NCBI GenBank assembly: GCA_030690405.1 | Contig: JAUYGU010000048.1 | Location: forward strand, 1 to 7,401 | Direction of reading: 5' to 3' | Origin: Dehalococcoidia bacterium | Lineage (GTDB): Bacteria > Chloroflexota > Dehalococcoidia > SM23-28-2 > RBG-16-64-32 | DNA: 7,401 bases | In this document: piece after piece, positions 1 to 4,860 of the stretch | Position numbering within the stretch: the first letter of the stretch is position 1 | Layout of the letters: every line of letters starts with the position of its first letter | The notes under the pieces: generated by a model | What the model was told of the DNA's origin: nothing | What the model saw: only the letters and a program-made list of their open reading frames with translations | The model's database searches: none | Position numbers and translations under genes: made by a program

Positions 1-527
1 CGGCCGATGCGGCCGCCCCGCCGCACGTACTCCAGCGTGTCCAGCATGATGTAGATGCGGATGCGCCCGATCGTGCGCTCAACCATCGCTCTGATCTGGT
101 CTATATCGCAGCCCTCCCGCGCCGCCCGCGCCGCCGCAAGCACGGCGAACATCATGCCGAGAGAGACCACCCGCGTGTCGATGACCTCTATGCGCGCCCC
201 CCTATCGGCCAGGAGCTGTGCCGCCTGGCAGGCGTTGTTGTAGGTCGCGGAGAGCTTGGACGACAGGTGCAGGGAGACGATCTCGTCGGTTTCCTTGAGC
301 AACGGCTCGTAGACCTCAAGGAACTCGCCCACGGAGGGCGCGGAGGTGGTGGGCAGGATACGCCCGTGGGCCATCTTGTCGTAGAAGAGGTCGTGATCTA
401 TGTCGATGCCCTCCCGGAACACCTCGTCGCCGAAGATGACGCTGAGGGGGACGATCGAGATGCCGAGGTCGTCGGCGAGCTTCTGGGGCAGGTCGGCGGT
501 GCTGTCGGTGACGATCCGAACGGCCAA
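1..527 (-). CDS. DegV family protein, FakB-type fatty acid-binding subunit (3' part beyond window)
   Basis: DegV/FakB proteins hold a fatty acid while the kinase FakA phosphorylates it, in the cytosol. The 175 codons visible show the family hallmarks: TDSTADLP at residues 7-14, ILPTTSAPS at 57-65 (the Thr-Thr-Ser loop that contacts the lipid carboxylate in this family), SLHLSSKLSATYNNA at 85-99, and LDTLEYVRRGGRIG at 162-175. The family is usually about 280 residues, so roughly 100 residues lie outside the left edge. The start is a TTG at 527; it is chosen because GGAGGAGGG lies 4 nt upstream of it and the protein begins exactly where the DegV fold begins (MAVRIVTDST). No ATG fits. A promoter-like sequence lies just upstream. 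It follows fakA on the same strand after a 200-nt gap, which supports a FakB role, though DegV paralogues bind different lipids and specificity cannot be read here. Confidence 0.93.
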   Translation of the reverse strand, partial: MAVRIVTDSTADLPQKLADDLGISIVPLSVIFGDEVFREGIDIDHDLFYDKMAHGRILPTTSAPSVGEFLEVYEPLLKETDEIVSLHLSSKLSATYNNACQAAQLLADRGARIEVIDTRVVSLGMMFAVLAAARAAREGCDIDQIRAMVERTIGRIRIYIMLDTLEYVRRGGRIG

Positions 528-727
528 GTGGCCCTCCTCCTTACGGGCAGTATATCAGCCGCCGCCGCTCGGTTGAACCAGCGGAGGTCATTCGGGGCGT
601 GTGAGATGGCGGGGAGAAGCCGAATCCAGCGAACAACGGGCACTATCCGGTGCTAACGGTGGGCCCAGGCGGACGGGCCGCGCGTCTGTCACGTGTCCGA
701 AGGACTGTGCGAGGGATTGAGCCGGGG
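528..727. other. Intergenic gap between fakA and degV
   Basis: The 200 nt hold the degV ribosome binding site (GGAGGAGGG on the minus strand, 540-532) and promoter at the left end. Near the fakA stop there is an imperfect candidate hairpin at 662-679 (GGCCC, 8-nt loop, GGGCC) and a 4-bp hairpin with a 3-nt loop around 696-706. Neither is followed by a T-run on the minus strand, so no intrinsic terminator for fakA can be claimed. No additional convincing gene was seen. Confidence 0.6.
549..577 (-). promoter_or_regulatory. Predicted promoter of the degV gene
   Basis: Read on the minus strand, TTCAAC (577 to 572), a 17-nt spacer and TATACT (554 to 549) form a sigma70-type promoter. The -10 is extended by TG one base upstream (557-556). 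Transcription would start near the A at 542, leaving a leader of about 15 nt that is mostly the ribosome binding site. The -35 matches the consensus poorly (3 of 6), so the extended -10 carries most of the weight. If real, degV can be transcribed apart from fakA. Confidence 0.5.
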
Positions 728-2380
728 TCACTCCAGGGAGACGATGTAGTTGTAGTGCGGCTGCCCGCCGTAGACCACTTCCACGTCGTAGCCGGGGAAC
801 GTCTCCCGCAGGCGGCCCGACAGCGCCTCTGCCTCCTCCTGCTTGGTGTCCGCGCCGTAGTAGAGCGTGACCAGGCTGGCGCCATCCGCCTCGACCCCCT
901 CGAGCGCGCGCAGCACGCCCTCCTCGGCGGTCTCCGCGGCCAGCCTCAGCTCGTCGTCGACGATCGCGATGATCTGGCCCTCGCGCACCTTCACGCCGCG
1001 CACGCTCGTGGAGCGCACGGCCCGGCACACCTCGATCGTTCGCACGCCTTGCCGCGCCTCCTCCATCGCTCCAACGTTGGCCTCAAGGTCGTCGTCCTGG
1101 TTCAGGGCCAGGAGCGCGGCGATCCCCTGGGCGACCGAGCGCGTCTCCACCACGCGTAGCCGCTTCTTGGTCAGCTCCTCCGCCTGCTTCGCCGCCATGA
1201 TGATGTTCTTATCGTTCGGCAGGACAATGACGTCGCCGGCCGGGCAGGCCTCGACGGCGGCGAGGATCTCGCGGGTGCTGGGGTTCATCGTCGGCCCGCC
1301 GGAGACTACCTTCGTGCAGCCGACGCTGCGGAACACGGTGGCCATCCCGTCGCCGGCGGCCACCACCACCGTGGAGATCGCCTCCGGCTGCGCCGCGACG
1401 GCGGCCTGGACCTCGTGCATCTCAAGGAAGCGGTCGGCCTGCTGACGTATATTGTCCACCTTCACCTGCAGGAGGGAGCCGATGTGCGCGCCGCGGCTCA
1501 GCGCCGCCCCCGGGTCGTCCGTGTGCAAGTGCACGCGGACAAGCCGGTCGTCGCCCACCACCAGCACCGAATCGCCCAGCTCCATCATGCGGTTGCGCAC
1601 GGACTCCGGCTCCATCTCCTTGCCGCCGATGAGGAACTCCGTACAGTACCCGTAGAGCGACTCCTCATGCTCGTGGAGCTGAGAGGTGACGGCGAGCCAC
1701 TCACGGCCGACGTGCTCCTCCGGGGGGGCGACGGCAGCCTCCATCGGCTCGCCCTTGAGATGACGGGTCATGCCGTCCAACAGCACGAGGAGGCCCTTGC
1801 CGCCGGCGTCCACCACGCCCGCCTCCGCCAGCACCGGCAGCAGCGTCGGTGTGCGCTCCAGGCTCTGCGTGGCCTCCTCCACGATGGCCTCAAGCACGGC
1901 CACGACGTCTCCCGCCGCCGCTTCGAGAGCTTGTTTCGCCGCCTCCGCGGACTCCCGCATGACGGTGAGGATCGTGCCCTCAGCCGGTTTGGTGACGGCC
2001 TTGTACGCCCCCGCCGAGCCCTCCTCCATCCCCCGCACCCATCCGGCGGCGTCTATGCTCTCCGCGCCGTCCACCGCGCGGGCCATGCCGCGGATGATCT
2101 GGGACAGGATGACACCGGAGTTGCCGCGGGCGCCCATGAGCGCCCCACGCGCCATGGCGGCCATCATCGTTCCGGCGTCCTCCTCCTGGCAGCGCTGCGC
2201 CTCTTCCATGACGGAGCGCATGGTGAGGAACATGTTGGTGCCGGTATCGCCATCAGGGACGGGGAAGACGTTGATGGCGTTTACGGACTCGGCGTGCTTC
2301 TCCAGCCAGCCGGCGGCGGCGCCGAACATATCGCGGAGCTGGACGCCGGAGAGGGCTTCGATGGTCACAGGGGTCGCCAT
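728..2380 (-). CDS. fakA: Fatty acid kinase catalytic subunit FakA (DAK2/YloV family)
   Basis: FakA transfers phosphate from ATP to a fatty acid held by FakB (DegV), giving acyl-phosphate for phospholipid synthesis. The 550 residues match the family's usual length. The N-terminal DhaL-like kinase domain (about 1-205) carries NVFPVPDGDTGTNM at 37-50, whose Asp residues bind Mg-ATP, then GARGNSGVILSQ at 83-94 and DAGGKGLLVLL at 191-201. The middle domain has Cys246 and the HLH pair His284/His286, the positions that bind zinc in the characterised staphylococcal enzyme. The C-terminal domain (about 330-550) has GGPTMNPST at 361-369, VLPNDKN at 386-392 and ends PHYNYIVSLE. The ATG at 2380 begins the domain correctly, but no Shine-Dalgarno is visible; the leader instead contains a strong secondary structure ending 11 nt before the start. 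A degV gene follows. Older annotations call this a dihydroxyacetone kinase-like protein. Confidence 0.95.
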   Translation of the reverse strand: MATPVTIEALSGVQLRDMFGAAAGWLEKHAESVNAINVFPVPDGDTGTNMFLTMRSVMEEAQRCQEEDAGTMMAAMARGALMGARGNSGVILSQIIRGMARAVDGAESIDAAGWVRGMEEGSAGAYKAVTKPAEGTILTVMRESAEAAKQALEAAAGDVVAVLEAIVEEATQSLERTPTLLPVLAEAGVVDAGGKGLLVLLDGMTRHLKGEPMEAAVAPPEEHVGREWLAVTSQLHEHEESLYGYCTEFLIGGKEMEPESVRNRMMELGDSVLVVGDDRLVRVHLHTDDPGAALSRGAHIGSLLQVKVDNIRQQADRFLEMHEVQAAVAAQPEAISTVVVAAGDGMATVFRSVGCTKVVSGGPTMNPSTREILAAVEACPAGDVIVLPNDKNIIMAAKQAEELTKKRLRVVETRSVAQGIAALLALNQDDDLEANVGAMEEARQGVRTIEVCRAVRSTSVRGVKVREGQIIAIVDDELRLAAETAEEGVLRALEGVEADGASLVTLYYGADTKQEEAEALSGRLRETFPGYDVEVVYGGQPHYNYIVSLE

Positions 2381-2391
2381 GAGATCGGGAT

Positions 2392-2444
2392 GTAGCCGCA
2401 GGGCTTCAGCCCTGCAAGGGGCAGACCTGAAGGTCTGCAGCTAC
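2392..2444. repeat. Cloverleaf-like element with two hairpins inside an outer stem
   Basis: Two perfect 8-bp hairpins with 2-nt loops stand side by side: GCAGGGCT/AGCCCTGC (2398-2415) and GCAGACCT/AGGTCTGC (2421-2438), separated by AAGGG. They are enclosed by a 5-bp outer stem, GTAGC at 2392-2396 with GCTAC at 2440-2444. On either strand this folds as a three-way junction. It lies in the gap between rpmB and fakA, 11 nt before the fakA start codon, so it would be in the fakA leader if transcription starts upstream. It resembles REP-like or miniature interspersed repeats more than a known riboswitch. No U-tract follows, so it is not a typical terminator. Only one full copy is in this window. 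Confidence 0.7.
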
Positions 2445-2464
2445 GGGAAGGAGCGGGGCCCGCC

Positions 2465-2493
2465 TTGCCGCTGCCGAATTCGGATGCTATCAT
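2465..2493 (+). promoter_or_regulatory. Strong predicted promoter of rpmB
   Basis: TTGCCG (2465-2470), a 17-nt spacer and TATCAT (2488-2493) with an extending TG at 2485-2486 form a good sigma70-type promoter. Transcription would begin near 2500 and give a leader of about 45 nt before the rpmB ATG. This is the best promoter match noticed in the window, fitting a highly expressed ribosomal protein gene. Its spacer contains the palindrome CCGAATTCGG. Confidence 0.65.
2474..2483. promoter_or_regulatory. 10-bp palindrome CCGAATTCGG in the rpmB promoter spacer, possible operator
   Basis: A perfect inverted repeat sits exactly between the -35 and -10 of the rpmB promoter and close to the expected start point of a minus-strand fakA transcript. 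A dimeric regulator bound here could affect both directions. Ten perfect palindromic bases can also arise by chance, and no known regulator site was recognised. Confidence 0.3.
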
Positions 2494-2512
2494 GCGTTCT
2501 GCTGCATTCTAA
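2484..2512 (-). promoter_or_regulatory. Possible fakA promoter overlapping the rpmB -10
   Basis: On the minus strand TTAGAA (2512 to 2507), a 17-nt spacer and TAGCAT (2489 to 2484), with TG at 2492-2491, resemble an extended -10 promoter. Its -10 overlaps that of rpmB by two bases, so RNA polymerase could not occupy both. A start near 2477 would produce a leader of about 97 nt containing the cloverleaf-like element. The match is moderate (4 of 6 at -10, 3 of 6 at -35). Confidence 0.35.
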
Positions 2513-2544
2513 CAACGCGGGTACGCGCGGTAAAGGCGAACTAG

Positions 2545-2754
2545 ATGGCACGATGCGACGTCTGCGGTAAGGGCACGGCCTTTGGCCGCAACATCAGGCA
2601 CAAACACGCGGGGCGGTGGGAACGCAAGGCCCCGAAGACGAACCGCACCTTCAAGGCGAACGTGCAGAAGAAGAGGTTCGTGATCGACGGTCAGTCGCTG
2701 CGGCTGAACGTCTGCACGCGCTGCCTGCGCACGCAGCTCAAGGTTTCGGCGTAG
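2545..2754 (+). CDS. rpmB: 50S ribosomal protein L28
   Basis: L28 is a small basic protein of the large ribosomal subunit. The 69 residues start MARCDVCGKGTAFGRNIRHK and contain the typical basic middle (KTNRTFKANVQKKRFV) and the conserved end LRLNVCTRCLRTQLK. Two cysteine pairs, Cys4/Cys7 and Cys57/Cys60, form the zinc-binding ribbon of the C+ type of L28; forms that tolerate zinc shortage lack these cysteines. The ATG at 2545 has AAAGGCG about 8 nt upstream as ribosome binding site. This is the only plus-strand gene here. It has its own promoter, diverges from fakA and converges on rpe, with stop codons 3 nt apart and no terminator visible in between. Confidence 0.98.
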   Translation: MARCDVCGKGTAFGRNIRHKHAGRWERKAPKTNRTFKANVQKKRFVIDGQSLRLNVCTRCLRTQLKVSA

Positions 2755-2757
2755 GCC

Positions 2758-3435
2758 CTACTTCGCCCCCGCCGCCAGCGCCTCTCGCAGCCGCGACATG
2801 TTCTCCGCCACCGAGGCGCGGTCGTTGAACACCGCCGTGGCCGCCACCAGCACGTTCGCGCCCGCCGCCGCACAGACCGGCGCATTCTGAACCGTGACGC
2901 CGCCGTCCACCTCGATATGCGTCGCCAGACCCGCCGCGTCGATCATCTGGCGCAGGCTCCGCACCTTTGGCAGCGCCCCCTGGATGAACTTCTGGCCGCT
3001 CCAGCCGGGGTTCACCGCCATGACGATCACCTGGTCCAGCTCCGGCAGGAGCGGCTCCAGGGCGGTCGCCGGCGTGCCGGGGTTGATGCAGGCGCCGGCC
3101 AGCTTGCCGCGGCCCCGCACCTCCCGCGCGATCCGGTGCGCGTGACGCGTCGCCTCTACGTGGACGTTGATGACATCGCCGCCGGCGTCCATGAACGCGC
3201 TGACGTGCCGCTCCGGCTCCTCGATCATCAGGTGGACGTCCAGCGTGAGCCCGGTGACCCGCCGTATCGCCTCCACGATTGGCGTACCGAGCGAGATCAC
3301 GGGCACGAAGCGACCGTCCATCACGTCGATGTGGATGCAGTCGGCGCCGGCGGCCTCCGCCTCGCGCACCTGATCGCCCAGGCGCGAGAAGTCAGCCGCG
3401 AGTATGGAGGGGGCGAGCCTGACGCCTCCGGTCAC
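2758..3435 (-). CDS. rpe: Ribulose-phosphate 3-epimerase
   Basis: Rpe interconverts D-ribulose 5-phosphate and D-xylulose 5-phosphate in the pentose phosphate or Calvin cycle, in the cytosol. The 225 residues are normal length for this TIM-barrel enzyme. Visible are APSILAADFSRLG (8-20), the metal ligands His35 and Asp37 in HIDVMDG, His68 in LDVHLM, and Asp177 in EVDGG, the last Asp being a catalytic acid/base. The phosphate loop region reads VNPGWSGQKFI (141-151) and VLVAATAVF (195-203); the latter usually has a Gly-Ser (GSA or GTA), so the Ala is a small deviation. Start is GTG at 3435, overlapping the argH stop as GTGA, with GGAGGG 7 nt upstream, which points to coupled translation with argH. 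Activity is expected to be normal because all metal ligands are present. Confidence 0.96.
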   Translation of the reverse strand: MTGGVRLAPSILAADFSRLGDQVREAEAAGADCIHIDVMDGRFVPVISLGTPIVEAIRRVTGLTLDVHLMIEEPERHVSAFMDAGGDVINVHVEATRHAHRIAREVRGRGKLAGACINPGTPATALEPLLPELDQVIVMAVNPGWSGQKFIQGALPKVRSLRQMIDAAGLATHIEVDGGVTVQNAPVCAAAGANVLVAATAVFNDRASVAENMSRLREALAAGAK

Positions 3436-4817
3436 CGGCCGCCCTCCAACCGCTGCCGCGCCCGCTTGAGAGCGGCCTCCACCTGCCGCGAGGAGGTGCC
3501 GCCGGGCGCGTCCCGCGCCTCGATGGCGGAGCGCAGGTCGATCGCCAGCACATCCTCCTCGAACTCGGGGGAGAAGCGGCGGTACTCGTCCAGCGTCAGC
3601 TCCGGCAGCGCCTTCCCCTCCATCTGGGCGTAGCGCACCAGCTCCGCCACCGCCCGGTGGGCGTCGCGGAAGGGAACGCCCTTGCGCACCAGGTAGTCGG
3701 CAACGTCCGTCGCCAGGATGTAGGAGCCGCGGGCGGCCGCTTCCGGGAGCAGCGGGTCGAAGCGGAGGGCGGGCAGCATCGCCGCCAGCACCTCAAGCGT
3801 GCCCATGAGCGTGTCCACCGTATCGAACAGGGGCTGCTTGTCCTCCTGCAGGTCACGGTTGTAGGCGAGGGGCAGGCCCTTCAGCGTCGTCAGGATCGCG
3901 ACCAGGTTGCCGTAAACGCGGCCGGTCTTGCCGCGGGCCAGCTCCGCCACGTCCGGGTTGCGCTTCTGCGGCATGATGCTGGAGCCGGTGGCGAACTCCT
4001 CCGGCAGGCCGATGAAGCCGAACTCGTCGCTGGCCCAGAGCACGATCTCCTCCGCCAGCCGCGACAGGTGCATCATTGTGATTGCGGCGGCCGCCTGGAA
4101 CTCGGCCACGAAGTCGCGGTCGGCGACGGCGTCCACGCTGTTCTCCGCAAGCCGGGTGAAGCCTAGCTCCCGCGCCACAAACTCGCGGTCGATCGGGTAG
4201 GGCACGCCGGCCAGCGCGCCCGCGCCGAGGGGCAGGGCGTCGGCGCGGCGGCGGCAGTCGGCGAACCTCTCGCCGTCGCGGTCAAGCATCTCGAAGTAGG
4301 CGAGAAGGTGGTGCGCGAGCAGCAACGGCTGGGCGCGCTGGAGATGAGTGTAGCCGGGCATGATGACGTCCCGGTTCGTCTCCGCCTGCGCGACGAGCGC
4401 CTTCTGCACGGCCCGGAGCGCGGCGCGGGCCTCATCGCAGGCCTGCATGACGTACAGCCGCATGTCGGTGGCGATCTGGTCGTTGCGAGAGCGGGCGGTG
4501 TGCAGCCGCCCTGCCGCCCCGCCGATCTTCTCCTTCAGCCGCGCCTCGATGTTCAGGTGGATGTCCTCCAGCTCCCGGCGGAAAGAGAACTCCCCGCGCT
4601 CGATCTCGCCCCGGACCTCCTCCAGCCCCCTGACGATCGCCTCGGCGTCGTCGCCGGGGATGATCCCCTGCTTCGCCAGCATGCGGGCGTGCGCCACGGA
4701 GGCGGCGATGTCGTGGGCGTAGAGCCGCCGGTCGAAGGCGATGGAGGCGGTGTAGTCCAGGGCCCGCCTATCGAGGCTGCGGGCCGTCGGGCTTTCGGGC
4801 GGCTTGCTGTCAGCCAT
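3432..4817 (-). CDS. argH: Argininosuccinate lyase
   Basis: ArgH cleaves argininosuccinate to arginine and fumarate, the last step of arginine synthesis. Taken from the ATG at 4817, the protein has 461 residues, typical of the family. It shows FDRRLYAHDIAASVAHARML (28-47), HTARSRNDQ (106-114) that binds substrate, MPGYTHLQRAQP (153-164) with the catalytic His158, and the fumarase/aspartase signature GSSIMPQKRNPD (278-289) with the catalytic serine loop. The N-terminus lacks the usual LWGGRF lead-in and instead reads MADSKPPESPTARSLDRRAL. An in-frame TTG at 4844 would add nine residues but lies inside a hairpin and has no ribosome binding site. The ATG at 4817 has no Shine-Dalgarno either, but TATAAT lies 9 nt upstream, so the mRNA may start at or near the ATG. 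The stop overlaps the rpe start (GTGA). Confidence 0.97.
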   Translation of the reverse strand: MADSKPPESPTARSLDRRALDYTASIAFDRRLYAHDIAASVAHARMLAKQGIIPGDDAEAIVRGLEEVRGEIERGEFSFRRELEDIHLNIEARLKEKIGGAAGRLHTARSRNDQIATDMRLYVMQACDEARAALRAVQKALVAQAETNRDVIMPGYTHLQRAQPLLLAHHLLAYFEMLDRDGERFADCRRRADALPLGAGALAGVPYPIDREFVARELGFTRLAENSVDAVADRDFVAEFQAAAAITMMHLSRLAEEIVLWASDEFGFIGLPEEFATGSSIMPQKRNPDVAELARGKTGRVYGNLVAILTTLKGLPLAYNRDLQEDKQPLFDTVDTLMGTLEVLAAMLPALRFDPLLPEAAARGSYILATDVADYLVRKGVPFRDAHRAVAELVRYAQMEGKALPELTLDEYRRFSPEFEEDVLAIDLRSAIEARDAPGGTSSRQVEAALKRARQRLEGGR

Positions 4818-4826
4818 CGTGGGGCC

Positions 4827-4832
4827 ATTATA
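4827..4832 (-). promoter_or_regulatory. Consensus -10 TATAAT just before argH; likely leaderless start
   Basis: On the minus strand the sequence TATAATGGCCCCACGATG places a perfect -10 hexamer 9 nt before the argH ATG. Transcription normally starts about 7 nt after the hexamer, here 0-3 nt upstream of the ATG. No -35 match is seen at the expected distance, because that space is filled by the inverted repeat at 4833-4854. Absence of a Shine-Dalgarno agrees with a leaderless message. Confidence 0.5.
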
Positions 4833-4854
4833 GCCTGCCGGCAAGCCGGCAGGC
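4833..4854. repeat. Perfect 10-bp inverted repeat with 2-nt loop between deacetylase and argH
   Basis: GCCTGCCGGC (4833-4842), AA, GCCGGCAGGC (4845-4854) is a perfect hairpin beginning 6 nt after the deacetylase stop codon on the minus strand. It may stop or stabilise the upstream transcript, but TATAAT rather than a T-run follows, so it is not a standard intrinsic terminator. It also occupies the -35 region of the argH promoter and could be an operator. TAGC at 4831-4834 and GCTA at 4860-4863 enclose it, recalling the outer stem of the element at 2392-2444. Confidence 0.6.
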
Positions 4855-4860
4855 GCGCAG

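Noticed and set aside
662..679. Terminator hairpin after fakA
   Set aside because: A 5-bp stem with an 8-nt loop and no T-run in either direction is not distinguishable from chance in this base composition.
1415..2395. A 326-codon open frame on the plus strand across fakA, and similar long plus-strand frames at 2917-3633, 4308-4955 and 5125-5973
   Set aside because: They are antisense to well-identified genes, rich in Arg, Ala, His and Gly with no recognisable domain, and are expected in high-GC DNA where the opposite strand has few stops.
2392..2444. tRNA gene or CRISPR repeat
   Set aside because: The cloverleaf has only two inner arms, no anticodon loop, T-loop or CCA-like end, and there is no repeat-spacer periodicity.
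4818..4844. Longer argH start at TTG 4844
   Set aside because: The TTG lies at the loop of a perfect hairpin, lacks a ribosome binding site, and the added nine residues would be encoded by the -10 element; the ATG at 4817 gives a normal length.
4833..4854. Intrinsic terminator of the deacetylase
   Set aside because: The stem is strong but is followed on the minus strand by TATAATGG rather than a run of T, and on the plus strand by GCGCAG, so the usual criteria are not met.
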